Assembly: GCA_963576725.1 (NCBI GenBank)
Contig: OY755241.1
Location: forward strand, 79,286,003 to 79,350,002
Length of the DNA stretch: 64,000 bases
Direction of reading: 5' to 3'
DNA from: Azorinus chamasolen
Lineage: Eukaryota; Mollusca; Bivalvia; Cardiida; Solecurtidae
Each line of letters opens with the position of its first letter. Position 1 is the stretch's first letter. A program made the position numbers and the translations under genes. Below the pieces are notes generated by a model. That model saw only the letters and a list, made by a program, of their open reading frames with translations. It ran no database searches and was not told the origin of the DNA. Positions 40,801-50,310 of the stretch are shown here, in pieces.

Positions 40801-42110
40801 AACCCTTTCCCTCATATAAACGTGTTTTCACGCATCTGCAAACAGAGTAGACCCAGACTAGACAGCTCCTAGAGGAGCCGTCTGATCATGGTCTGCTCTG
40901 TTTTCTAATGGAATTTGATAGATATGTTCCTTTACTTTCTAAAATGGCTACAATGTTCCACTGTCCATATTTAATTTTGTAAATGAATATTCAGTAGGTA
41001 TTGGAAATTGGCTAAATATAAAACAGGGAAAGGGTTAAAGAGGAGGTCCCTACAATGATCGCATATTTTCAATAATATCATAAAACTTGGTATTTGTTAT
41101 GCTCTATCATTATTATGAAGGTTCCCAATTTGAACTTATATCGAAAAATGCCCATGTGATACAAATAAACCGATTTCATCAATAACTGATAATTTTTGTT
41201 CTACAACACAATATTATCGGCCTTTTCCGTAAATTCTTCCGCGTTTTGCCGATGATCACCCGATCCCTCAATTGTTTACGTAATAGCTTTCTCGGAAGTG
41301 GTCGGAGAATCGCGAATGGGGCGAACAGTTACGAAACTAAAACTCAACCCGAATAAAACTGAAACATCGGGGAGTAAAACCGTGATCGGCGATATCAAAC
41401 ACATGGATGTTTTGTCATTATAAACGGTAATTGGATGGGGCTTTTTGCGATATACTACTTTTCAGCATATAAACAAATGAGTTTTGTATATTTTAAGTGT
41501 TTATGAAACGCGTCAAATGTAGGGACATCCCCTTTAAACTGTTAGTTATTTTTATGTTTTGAGTTATTATTGTAATTGTCTTTGAGCTATTTTTATATTT
41601 TGAGTTATTATTGTAATTGTTTGTATTTGTTCTTAAATTGTTAACCATTTCCCTCATAAAAACTTGTAAATATTCAATGAATATTCAGTAGGTATTGAAA
41701 ATTGGCTAAATATAAAACAGGGAAAGGGTTAAGCTATTTTTGTGTTTTGAGTTATTATTGTACATGTAATTGTTTTGTATTAGTTCTGAAATTGTTAACC
41801 CTTTCCTTCATAAAAACTTGTTTTCACGCATCTGCAAACAGAGTAAACCCAGATCAGACGGCTCCTCTACCCAGATCAGATGGCTCCTAGAGCTGTCTGA
41901 TCAGGGTCTGCTCCGTTCGCTAATGGAATTTGATAGATCTGTTTCTTTACTTTCTTTTGTCAATGAATATTCAGTAGGTATTGAAAATTGGCTAAATATT
42001 AAACAGGGAAAGGGTTAAATTGTTAAGAGTTTTTTGTATTTTAATTATTGCTTAGAATTAGTTCCTAAATTGTTAAATTGTAGAGCTATTTTTGTATTTT
42101 GTTATTTTGT
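37860..42110. repeat. Higher-order array: ten TH1 copies with AT-rich spacers
   Basis: TH1 copies, all plus and TTAA-bounded, at 38107-38348, 38545-38790, 38894-39135, 39332-39571, 39676-39916, 40025-40264, 40368-40609, 40799-41038, 41641-41732 (internal deletion) and 41795-42018. Spacers repeat TTTTGAGTTATTATTGTAAT and AAATTGTTAATTGTTAGCTC. Two TH1 types alternate, one with CACATATAAACATG and TGGTTCACTG, the other with CATATAAACGTG and TGTTCCACTG. Blocks repeat at ~785 bp and again at ~1470 bp (38894 versus 40368, 39332 versus 40799) almost unchanged. ORFs here (37823-42018) are shadows. Confidence 0.95.
41039..41533. mobile_element. ~495 bp MITE inserted in the array
   Basis: Inverted ends AGAGGAGGTCCCTACA and TGTAGGGACATCCCCTT, flanked by TTAA and TAAA. 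GC-richer interior (GCGTTTTGCCGATGATCACC) unlike the array. No long ORF. Confidence 0.75.
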
Positions 42111-42582
42111 ATTAGCTTTCAACCCTTTGCATTTACAAGTTTGGGTCCAATTGAGACACTGATTTACTTTGTCAAACATCTTGATCCTGAGAAGACACAG
42201 TCAGGAGGTTCTCAAATGGAAGTAACTTGTAACACTTATTACATGAAGGCATGTATTTATTTTAATAAAGTATATATAAGAGCAGAAATATTTTGTTGAA
42301 GACTTTGTTGATGCATTTTCAAACCAACTTTCCTGTAGGAGCTTTTGGACATATAATAGATCTGACTCTACTGTATCTACTAATAACAAATATTCATTAT
42401 TTCATTTCATAAAAATTCAGGTAGCATCTTATTATTAATATTCAGCAGCGAAAGGAATAAAGGAGAGGCCTGGGTGACCCATGACTTTTATAAACTATAG
42501 GAGCCACCTGATCTGGGTCTACTGTGTTTGCAAAGGTGTAGAAAGATGTATTTATTGAGTAATGTCTGTCATGTGGTTTTGG
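42111..42582. other. Spacer with weak hairpin remnants
   Basis: A TH3-like right part at about 42490-42560 (GGAGCCACCTGATCTGGGTC). ORFs 42099-42389 unsupported. Confidence 0.4.
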
Positions 42583-42790
42583 GGCGTGCCTGAGTGGCAC
42601 AAGAATTGAGGGCATGATCGTAAGAGGCGACTATTTAGAGTTTCTGAATCCCCAGCAGGTTTCTCGATCCATATCCCATATTTTTTTTATCTCGCTGTAA
42701 ATGAGGTGTGGATCTGGCAACTTTTCTCCTGTCTCGGCGCCATATAACCTTTAAATGTTGCGGTGCCGTAAAACCCAATTCATTCAATAG
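42583..42790 (+). mobile_element. SINE-like retroposon
   Basis: GGGCATGATCGTAAGAGGCG, GTGGATCTGGCAACTTTTC, CTGTCTCGGCGCCATATAAC and a 3' end CCGTAAAACCCAATTCATTC. I recognise this tail as typical of mollusc SINE-type repeats. TSD not resolved. Confidence 0.65.
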
Positions 42791-43383
42791 TGGTTGCTTT
42801 AGAGGAGCTCTTACATGCATTATAGATTTACTCTAGAGTTTCTGTTTTGAATGTTGCATTTGAGATGGGAGAAAACCTCACCAAACCAAACTTTAAGTAA
42901 AGAAGAAATAGGTAAAATTCTGCTAACCCTTTAACTGGGACACCTTTACATGACTTTGCAAACAGAAAGTGCAGGTCTGATGGCTCCTATAGATCTGGTT
43001 CTACTATTTCTGCAATGATATCAAAATTCCTATGTAAAATTTCCTATTTCCTTTATTAAAAATCATCTCATCATCGTGTGATTGTTTCTTACATGAATAT
43101 TTATCAGCTAAAGGATGAAATATGATAGTAGATGCTATTTCCCACGACAGAAACTGTAGAATGAGATCTATGACTTAATTTACAATGGTGTGTGTACGCA
43201 GGGTGTTTTGGCCATGGCAGAAACTGCAGAATTACATTTATACAACTCCATATTCAAACAGTGGCTCCTGATCAGACGGCTCCTACAGGAGATTCTGATC
43301 TGGATCTACTCCGTTTGCAAATATGCCAAAACGCACACTGTCTTAGAGCCTTAGAGTAGAATAAACATGTCACTGGTTTAGTG
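42791..43383 (+). repeat. TH3-type fragments
   Basis: 42923-43110: AACCCTTTAACTGGGACACC, then TTTCTTACATGAATATTTAT. 43110-43350: GGCCATGGCAGAAACTGCAG and hairpin TCCTGATCAGACGGCTCC / ATTCTGATCTGGATCTACTC. Confidence 0.55.
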
Positions 43384-43550
43384 TACAGTAAAACCTGTTA
43401 ACAGCGACTAGAGCTGGGGTTTTAAAACCAGTGGTAGCTTAATGCAGGATGAAAGTGAACCTTTCTGCATTTTTGTCCTGCATTATGCAACCACCTGCAT
43501 TCTTACTCTCATTCTTATTTCTTAAGGTCTTTATAGAGATCCTGTATTGT
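43384..43550. mobile_element. CT1-like element
   Basis: TACAGTAAAACCTGTTAACA, GCTTAATGCAGGATGAAAGT / ATTTTTGTCCTGCATTATGC, end GATCCTGTATTGTA. Apex eroded. Confidence 0.7.
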
Positions 43551-43602
43551 ATATGTCCAAATAAAATAAAATATTTACCAACACTGAACCTCTGTTTGTC
43601 AT

Positions 43603-43830
43603 GAATCCTTTCCCTGTTCTTTGTTTATTCAAAATTCCAATACCTACTGAGTACTGAATATTCATAGACAAAATATGTACATTATGGACACAGTAGCCAT
43701 TTTAGAAAGATCAAACGAACAGATAAGTTAAATTTCATTTGCAAACAGAACAGACCCTGACTAGTCTGCTCCTCTAGGAGCCGTCTGATATGGGTCTACC
43801 CTGTTTGCAATTTGTTTATAGGAAGGAAAA
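43603..43830 (-). mobile_element. TH1 element, ends decayed
   Basis: AATCCTTTCCCTGTTCTTTG, ATACCTACTGAGTACTGAAT, apex GCTCCTCTAGGAGC, end TATAGGAAGGAAAAAACC. Confidence 0.8.
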
Positions 43831-44101
43831 AACCTTTAGCCTGCTGAGGTGAATGTCGTCTGCAACATTTGACCCGATTCTTCTGCAAAGCAAGCATTAG
43901 TATTCTGGCAGACGAACTAAGGCAAATAGTGCAAGGAGCAGTCTTATCACTATATGCTTATAATTTGAAGTTATAAAAATGGTGCCAGATTGAATTAACT
44001 CGAGGAGAGTAGAGATTAGGTGTCGGAGGGTAAACATCATGGGAACTGACGAGGTGCAAGGATACAAAACGTTTAATGGGAATCCAAACTGTTTGAAACA
44101 G
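43831..44101. other. Spacer without recognisable feature
   Basis: Mixed text, no repeat end or exon recognised. Confidence 0.35.
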
Positions 44102-44292
44102 TACAGTGAAACCCCTCTAAACCGGAATTCTAGTAGAGAAGAATTTAGATACTTTTAGGCAGGTGGCTGCTTCATGCAGGGTGAAAGTCATCACTGCACT
44201 GCATCACTTTCACCCTGCATGAAGCTGCCACCTGTCTCCAAGACCGATTTTTATACCAAATTTAACGTCCGGTTTAGAGGGGATTTACTGTA
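44102..44292. mobile_element. CT1 element, best-preserved copy
   Basis: TACAGTGAAACCCCTCTAAA to AGAGGGGATTTACTGTA. Arms GCAGGTGGCTGCTTCATGC and GCATGAAGCTGCCACCTG. Apex CACTGCACTGCATC instead of CTCCTAGGAG type. Confidence 0.9.
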
Positions 44293-44339
44293 ATTATAAA
44301 TTCGCCCGTAATAGGCTAAGGATTTGTAATGTTACTGGA

Positions 44340-44500
44340 CAGAGGTCCAGCTAAGATCTGTAAATTAAAACATATTCAATAATAGCTCCTTTATATCTCC
44401 ACCAAACCCTATAATGTGACCACTGTTTAAAATCGTCCCAAAGAGACGAGTCTAAAGAGTGGTCACAGTATAGGGTTTAGTGGAGAAATGATGAGGGGTA
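44340..44500. mobile_element. GA1 fold-back element
   Basis: TCTGTAAATTAAAACATATT, ATATCTCCACCAAACCCTAT and ATAGGGTTTAGTGGAGAAAT are inverted arms around GTGACC..GGTCAC. Confidence 0.8.
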
Positions 44501-44664
44501 GTTCAGAGACATATACATTGAAATGGTACGATGAGTCTCCTGTCTCCCTTCCTTAGACACCAACAATTTACACATGCGTCAAACCAGACTACCATAGTAG
44601 CCATAGACTACCCTAATTATTCGGACAAACTGCCGAACCAGAAGGACCAGTTTGACTTTGCTTC

Positions 44665-44867
44665 TACAGTAATGTCCCGCTAGTACGACCACCTAAAATA
44701 GATATAATTCTGGGTGCTAGATGCAGGTGGTAGCTTAATGCAGGACGTAAGAGGCTCCTAGAGGAGCTTTCTGCATTAATTATGTCCTGCAATAAGCAAC
44801 CACCTGCTTATAAAGACACCCATGTTTATTCATTAAGTGATCGCATTAGAGGGGTTCTACTGTATAT
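44665..44867. mobile_element. CT1-like element, variant
   Basis: ACAGTAATGTCCCGCTAGTA, apex AGGCTCCTAGAGGAGCTT, end GCATTAGAGGGGTTCTACTG. Same subfamily as 4079-4242. Confidence 0.75.
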
Positions 44868-45085
44868 CAGTCTAATTCAGAGTTATCAAAATATTGCCAA
44901 ATTGAATTACATGTATTCAGCTTAACAATATTCAAACAGAGATTTGGCGTCTGAGCTGGGTCTGCACTATTTCACACACATCAGTATCTATCGTGTTTTT
45001 ATATGCAGCAAACAGTATCGCTACTTATCAGATGATGTATAGATGATGAAGAATTTAATCTGGGTATGCACTGTTAGCTTGATAT
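44868..45085. other. Spacer with one degenerate hairpin
   Basis: TTGGCGTCTGAGCTGGGTCTG near 44945. No gene. Confidence 0.35.
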
Positions 45086-45281
45086 TAACCTTTTACTCCA
45101 TGAATATTTATGTAAAAATTAATGACATCATATCAATTTTTACAATTGCATATTAACACAGAATCTTTTTATATCATAAGTAAACAGAGCAGACCCTGAT
45201 CGGGCGGCTCCTTTAGCTAGAAGAGCCGTCTGATCTGGGTCTACTATGTTTGCAAATGCGCAGAGAGGCGTATTTATGGGC
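45086..45281 (+). mobile_element. TH3 element
   Basis: TTAACCTTTTACTCCATGAA, GCAGACCCTGATCGGGCGGC / GCCGTCTGATCTGGGTC, right end GCGTATTTATGGGC truncated before TTAA. Confidence 0.8.
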
Positions 45282-45393
45282 TAGTTTATTCATGGATTGA
45301 CGCATCTATATGGCATGAAGTTTGGCTTTCAAAGTCATCACATGGTTATAAAATAACATCTAATCACAGATGAGATTATACTAAACTGTTTCC

Positions 45394-45619
45394 TACAGTT
45401 AGCGGGATTTCATTCTAAACCGGAATTCTGGTAGAGAAGAATTTAGATACATTGTACTTTTAGGCAGGTTGCTGCTTAATGCAGGATGAAAGCCACACAG
45501 AAAACTCCTAGAGGAACTTTCTGCATGACTTTCACCCTGTATTAAGCTGTCACCTGTCCCCAAGACCGATATTTATACTGAATTTAACGTTAGGTCCGGT
45601 TAAGAGATGCTTTATTGTA
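45394..45619. mobile_element. CT1 element
   Basis: TACAGTTAGCGGGATTTCAT, arms AAAACTCCTAGAGGAACTTT, CCGGTTAAGAGATGCTTTAT. Ends diverged. Confidence 0.75.
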
Positions 45620-45720
45620 AATACGTACTGGCCAACTAATATTCAAATCTGCATAAATCCCATTAATACCTAACACGAAATGCATAGCTCAAATTATTTA
45701 AAACCACCGCCATTGTGTTG

Positions 45721-45950
45721 TTAACTCATTCTCTCCTAGGCTATTTTTAGACCCAATCTTTTTTAATTAATCTACCGAAAAGGAGCATTAACTAGAGAAA
45801 AGGGAAATTTCAGAATTTTTTAGTTTTGAAACCATTGTGATAAATAGAGCATTTGCTCCTATAGGAGTAAATGCTCTTTTTATCACAATGGTTTCACAAG
45901 GTGAATTTTATAAAGGCGCAAACATGCGTCTCTATGGGGTAATGTGTTAA
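45721..45950 (-). mobile_element. TH2 element, complete
   Basis: TTAACTCATTCTCTCCTAGG to TATGGGGTAATGTGTTAA, palindrome GAGCATTTGCTCCTATAGGA. 45951-46224 has paired short ORFs on both strands but no support for a gene. Confidence 0.88.
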
Positions 45951-46224
45951 TTGTGTTGTTAATTACACAGCAGATGGTTCGCATATTTTTTGAAGGAATT
46001 ATTCCTGAGGAAAGCAAAGGGTCTGATTTATCATTTAGAGCAATAAAACAACCCATACACCACAAAAACTCTTGTCGGTCAAATCTGATCTGTGTGGCTC
46101 GTCTATTTAGAATTTTATTTATTTAAAATCATTTTTTAAGAAAGAGGTTTGCTTGTACACGACATGTTTATTGTTTTGCCATTGAAACTAGGGAAAAATT
46201 GTACTAAAATGTCTGACAGATATG

Positions 46225-46502
46225 TACATGTCTACTCCATAGATATGCATTTCTACCCTTTTGCAAACAGAGTAGACCAAGACCAGACGACTCCCATAGA
46301 AGCCGTCTGACCAGGGTCTGTTCTATTGACTTATGATATAGTACATATATGATTCAACAGTTTCTGCACTGGCTTAAAATTGCCGTGTCCATATGTGGAT
46401 CTGAATCAGATCTGTATCATGTCAGAAGCAAACATAACCGACCCTGATCTGGGTCTGCCTTGTTTGAAAATGCATGAAAATACGTTTACATGAAGAACAG
46501 GG
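46225..46502 (-). mobile_element. TH3/TH1 mosaic
   Basis: CTACTCCATAGATATGCATT, GTAGACCAAGACCAGACG / GACCAGGGTCTG, TTCAACAGTTTCTGCAC, then a TH1-type tail ACGTTTACATGAAGAACAGG. Confidence 0.6.
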
Positions 46503-46732
46503 TTAACTGGTGCTAAGCTATTTTTAGACGCATCCTCTTTGAATAAATCTACCGAAAAGGAGCATTTATTAGAGGAAAGGGAAATGTTAGAATTGTGTAG
46601 CATTGAAACCATTGTGATAAATAGAGCATTTGCTGCTTTGGAGAAAATGCTCTATTTATCATAATGGTTTCAAGAAGTGACTATTTATATAACAGATGCG
46701 TAGAAAGTCGTATTTATGGAGGAAAGGGTTAA
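46503..46732 (-). mobile_element. TH2 element, complete
   Basis: TTAACTGGTGCTAAGCTATT to TTATGGAGGAAAGGGTTAA, palindrome GAGCATTTGCTG..AAAATGCTC. It shares its left TTAA with the preceding element and its right TTAA with a truncated TH1. Confidence 0.88.
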
Positions 46733-46895
46733 TTCCTTCTCTGTTCTACGTTTATTCCTAATTTCAATCATGGGAAAAAAGTAACGACGAAATATGGAAG
46801 GTGGATCATTGTAGCCATTTTAGAAAGTAAAGAAAAATATATTTCAAAGTCCAATAGCAAACAGTATAGACTCTGATCATACAGCTCTATACAAT
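46733..46895 (-). mobile_element. TH1 fragment
   Basis: TTCCTTCTCTGTTCTACGTT, GAAATATGGAAGGTGGATC, ends in the left hairpin arm CTCTGATCATACAGCTC. Confidence 0.65.
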
Positions 46896-46979
46896 CATTC
46901 TTATTATCAACATATTTTCTCTGGTTCTTTTAGTACCAAGTGTAAAGGACTGATATATCGGAACTCGGTTTAACCCTTT

Positions 46980-47228
46980 CCCTATTCTATGTTTATTTTT
47001 AAATTTCAATACCTACTGAATATTCATGAACAAATAGTCATAATAAAATATTGAAGGTGGAACATTGTAAATAGCCATTTTGGAAAGTAAAGAAAAGGGT
47101 CTATTAAATTCTATTAGCAAACGGAGCCGACCCTAATCAGACGGCTCGTATAGGAACCGTCTAATATGGGTCTACTCTGTTAAATTTGCAAATGCGTGAA
47201 AACCCGTTTATACGAGGGACAGGGCTAA
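46980..47228 (-). mobile_element. TH1 element, complete
   Basis: TTAACCCTTTCCCTATTCTA to TTATACGAGGGACAGGGCTAA. Hairpin CGACCCTAATCAGACGGCTC / GACCGTCTAATATGGG-like right arm. Confidence 0.85.
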
Positions 47229-47254
47229 AGTCATGTATATATACATTTGTACAT

Positions 47255-47455
47255 GTAATAGTTAACGAACCCTTAGTCTGCTATAGAAATAATGTCAACA
47301 TTTTCACGTGCATCCGCTTCGCTCCAGCTTTTGAGAAACTGTCAAACAGCTTGGATCCTGATGTAATGCCGAGTTACTCCGTGACGTCGGTGTCTCATCT
47401 GGATCAATGATGTTTGCAAATGCCTACTAGTATCTGATCGCCCTTAGCAGGCAGA
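47255..47455. repeat. DR-B-type hairpin fragment
   Basis: AGCTTTTGAGAAACTGTCAA and ACAGCTTGGATCCTGATG, then GTGTCTCATCTGGATC and CCCTTAGCAGGC. Same text as DR-B at 5600-5700 and as 58385-58475. Confidence 0.65.
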
Positions 47456-47579
47456 AGGCCAACAGCAACAACATAATCGACACATCAGTTGATATTTTTT
47501 ATTAAGCATTTTACATATAGAGACGAATGTTTTTAGATTTACGCCAAATCTGAATTAAGCGACCAATTACAGATCAACC

Positions 47580-48127
47580 ATTTGCTAATTGCTAAATGCG
47601 AAATGCTAAATGCAAAATGCGAAATGCTTTTTGCCAATTGTGTAAATTGCTAGGAAAATGACCGGAATGTTCCAAATGATGGATGTAAAAAAGCAAATGC
47701 GAAATGCTTATTGCTAAATGCATGATTGCACTACTAGCATTGAACAGTGTCCTTTTTAATTATTATTATTATTATTATACCATATTTATATAGCACTCTT
47801 TTCATATCTAAATACGTTTAAGTAGTGCAATAAGCAATAAGCTTTAATATAAATAAACATGCATTTAGCAAATAAACAGTCATTTTAAAATCGCAGTGTT
47901 CAATGCTAGTTGTGCAAACATGTATTTAGCAATTAGCATTTCGCATTTGTCATTTACATCCATCATTTGGAACATTCCCTAGCAATTTACACATTTGGCA
48001 AAAAGCATTTTGCATTTTGTATTAAGCAATTAGCATGGCAGAATGGCGTTTCATAATCAAGCGGAACATTCCCTAGCAATTTACACAATTGGCAAAAAGC
48101 ATTTCGCATTTTGTATTTAGCAATTAG
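47580..48127. mobile_element. Fold-back element with heptamer-rich arms (AAATGCG)
   Basis: Left arm 47580-47730 is made of GCTAAATGCGAAATGC units and contains GGAATGTTCCAAATGATGGATG. The right arm at about 47918-48035 is its inverse (CATCCATCATTTGGAACATT, AGCAATTAGCATTTCGCATT), partly duplicated at 48056-48127. The middle holds an ATTATT microsatellite (47760-47778). Confidence 0.8.
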
Positions 48128-48493
48128 CATGGCAGAATGGCATTCCATACAGAATGTCGTTCCATAATATTGACCTATTTCGGAAACTCTCCGAATCTAG
48201 TCGTTCGTACAGCGCATTGTATATTTTCGGTAAAACCCGGCTATTTCGAATTCGACTGAAAGTATCGTACATGCATAACGAAAAGCTACGATAGTTGCCG
48301 ATGATTTCCGAATTAAACCAGCCTTACTGTGGGTGGGATTAGTTTACTCTTTCGACGCCATGGGCAACCATGTGATAACCTTTGCAAGCAGCCCGGACTC
48401 CCGTCAGAACAAACACTCTTTGGTACTGTTATTATGTTGTTATTATTGTTTTTGAAATGACATGTATATTAAAGAACATTCAAAATTGAATAT
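48128..48493. other. Repeat-poor spacer
   Basis: Mixed composition with several CG dinucleotides. ATGGGCAACCATGTGATAAC at 48360 opens a short frame (MGNHVITFASSPDSRQNK), but no good donor follows in phase with 49039. Possible promoter region; unproven. Confidence 0.3.
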
Positions 48494-48746
48494 TTAACCC
48501 TTTACCTGATAGAAGCGGCTTTTTGCGTGTTTGATTTATTCCTCCGCTGAAGAAAATAGTTCAAATTCATACAGTCATGAACATATTGCATAATAAATAT
48601 TTTCTATATCCTAGTAGGTGGTAGCTTAAAGCAGGCTGAAAGTAAAGCAGAATGCGCCTTAAGGCGCATTCTGCTTTACTTTCAACCTGCTTTAAGTGGT
48701 CATATGTCTTCAAAACTAGAAACAGGCTATTGGGTAAAGGGTTAAG
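48494..48746 (+). mobile_element. TH5 element with 72 bp near-perfect palindrome
   Basis: TTAACCCTTTACCTGATAGA to TATTGGGTAAAGGGTTAA. At 48625-48696 both arms of 36 bp (CTTAAAGCAGG.., meeting at GCGCCTT/AAGGCGC) match with one mismatch. The arms contain a CT1-like TTAAAGCAGG..GTGGTCATATGTCTTC context. Confidence 0.9.
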
Positions 48747-49038
48747 CAGACGACAACATGAGACAATGAGAGAGTTAATGAAAAGGGAACCCTTTTTGTA
48801 TTTTACAGTTACATTGAAACTACCTAACATACAAACTGGACTATCTAGAGTGTGTTAGTAAAAGAATGCGTGAACAGTCGATAGAACCTGATCTGACTTT
48901 TAAATATAATTATATTATTCCGTTTTGACAAGAAGTAAAGAAGAACAAAAAGCAATCTTAGCCTACAACATCCATATGCTGTTACTATTAGATCTACATT
49001 TATTTAACGGACATCCACAGTATTTCCTTCCTTTGTAG
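48747..49038. other. Possible intron upstream of the 49.04 kb exon
   Basis: No repeat end recognised. It ends in a pyrimidine-rich acceptor TTTCCTTCCTTTGTAG. Confidence 0.35.
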
Positions 49039-49142
49039 GAAATTATCGATTACGACTAACGCTGTCAAAGATCTTTCCGACAGAACTTCCAAAGTATCTC
49101 CGTCTCCGAGACTGTTACAATGCAGTCTTTCTAAAGCAGTCG
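49039..49142 (+). CDS. Candidate internal exon, gene unknown
   Basis: Bounded by acceptor TTTCCTTCCTTTGTAG and donor TCG|GTAAGT, both close to consensus. It is 104 bp long. The preferred frame (two leading bases, then 34 codons, ending phase 0) reads NYRLRLTLSKIFPTELPKYL then RLRDCYNAVFLKQS, which has a plausible amphipathic, basic composition. A second open frame (KLSITTNAVKDLSDR..) is possible. Flanks are relatively repeat-free. It could be part of a plus-strand gene that also involves exons further right, since the next mapped exon at 62854 starts in phase 0. But 51480 looks like an independent first exon, so the link is open. No family recognised. Confidence 0.5.
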
Positions 49143-49639
49143 GTAAGTTTTGCAGAGGCGTTGAAAAGGTAAAGTATGTTTATTCAAATCACTGATTTGT
49201 TTTTCAAGCCAGTGGATAACTATCAACTGCTCACACATAACTTTAAGTCAGTTAGACGGTCCAAGACTGTTAGATGGACGATTCAGGTATAGGATAGGAA
49301 TAAACCGAATAGGAGGATCTGCATGGCCCACTTGGGGGTGTTTGCTAGATATCTAAAGCAATGTTTTGACCTTGGTCTTGATCTTGATCTTATACAGTGT
49401 TACGTCTTTCGACACTTGTTCACCGCGCATGCGTCATAAGATTTTACATATCTATTTTTTTTATTTCATTAACAAAAGATACTGTGGAATCTTTTTTGAA
49501 GTCGATGGAAACGCTTTCCATGAGACCTTTGCCTAAGCTATCCCAATCTCTCACTATTTGTTCGGGCGTAAATATGATTGTAATGATATTTATGCATGTT
49601 TATAGTTATACGTTTTGGGGATTAAAGATTTTCTGTCGG
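49143..49639. other. Possible intron; unassigned ORF
   Basis: Contains an 86-codon plus ORF (49397-49657) with a hydrophobic stretch but no domain. CTTGGTCTTGATCTTGATC repeat near 49370. Confidence 0.35.
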
Positions 49640-49874
49640 AATGATTGCCTGTCTTGAAAAACAAGATTATTCTACTTCTCTTTCTCCTTTCCATTAGTGG
49701 TTCTAGTTCAAGTTCATTTAGGAGATTGGTCATAATTCCTGGTTCATACACATAATTTGAAGTGATAAATCTTACTGACTCCTCTGTACTTGTTCTAATT
49801 TATCCTGTAAACCTGATTGATGTGGATCCCAAGCCGTACTGGCATACTCTACTACCGGCCTGATAAGTGATTTT
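49640..49874 (-). pseudogene. LINE reverse-transcriptase C-terminal fragment
   Basis: Minus strand reads KSLIRPVVEYASTAWDPHQ and GLQDKLEQVQR. After a one-base frame change it reads SVRFITSNYVYEPGIMTNLL and LNELELEPLMERRK. The pattern RPxxEYASxxWDPH..KLEQVQRR..RFxxxNY is the classic thumb/linker after the RT of Jockey/CR1-group LINEs. No other LINE part adjoins it. Its upstream-coding end meets the hairpin at 49868. Confidence 0.85.
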
Positions 49875-50310
49875 GTAGGAACCGGCTGATCAGGGTCTCC
49901 CCTGTTTGCGTCAGAAATCTTACACTAACATAGTAGACCCAGATTAAACGGCTCGTGTAGGAACTGATTGATCAGGACTGCCCTGTCTGAGTTCTTACAG
50001 GGAGCAGTTAAACTGTCTAGACTGTCCGTCATAAAGTTAAGGCTAACAGCGTTGAATTAATAGTGTTTCATTGTCCATTAAAATGAAACAATGTTAATGC
50101 AGCGGTGTTAGTTAATTTAATTTGATATAAAGAACATTAACTGCGACAATAGCTTCTTTTCAAAATGAGGTTATTGCGGGTCCCCAGTCCCGGTTAAAGC
50201 AGGAGGGCACTCGGAACACCTCGGCTATTTCTATCGAAATAAGACCTATATTCCGAACTCTGACGGAATACGGCGAGTAGTTACGATTGGCAGGAGGGAT
50301 GTGACTTTAA
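49868..50310. repeat. Hairpin modules and spacer before DR-C copy 2
   Basis: 49868-49985 (GGAACCGGCTGATCAGGGTC, CATAGTAGACCCAGATTAAA) matches 15931-16015 inverted. 49986-50310 is unassigned and absent from the other DR-C locus. Confidence 0.55.

Noticed and set aside
38107..42018. Several ORFs reading FSRICKQSRPRSD- or NPFLHINAFSCIC-like text (also at 55724, 62836 and elsewhere)
   Set aside because: This peptide is the plus-strand translation of the TH1 end and hairpin and recurs wherever TH1 is. It is not a protein family.
48360..48425. First exon MGNHVITFASSPDSRQNK for the 49039 exon
   Set aside because: No consensus donor and incompatible phase.
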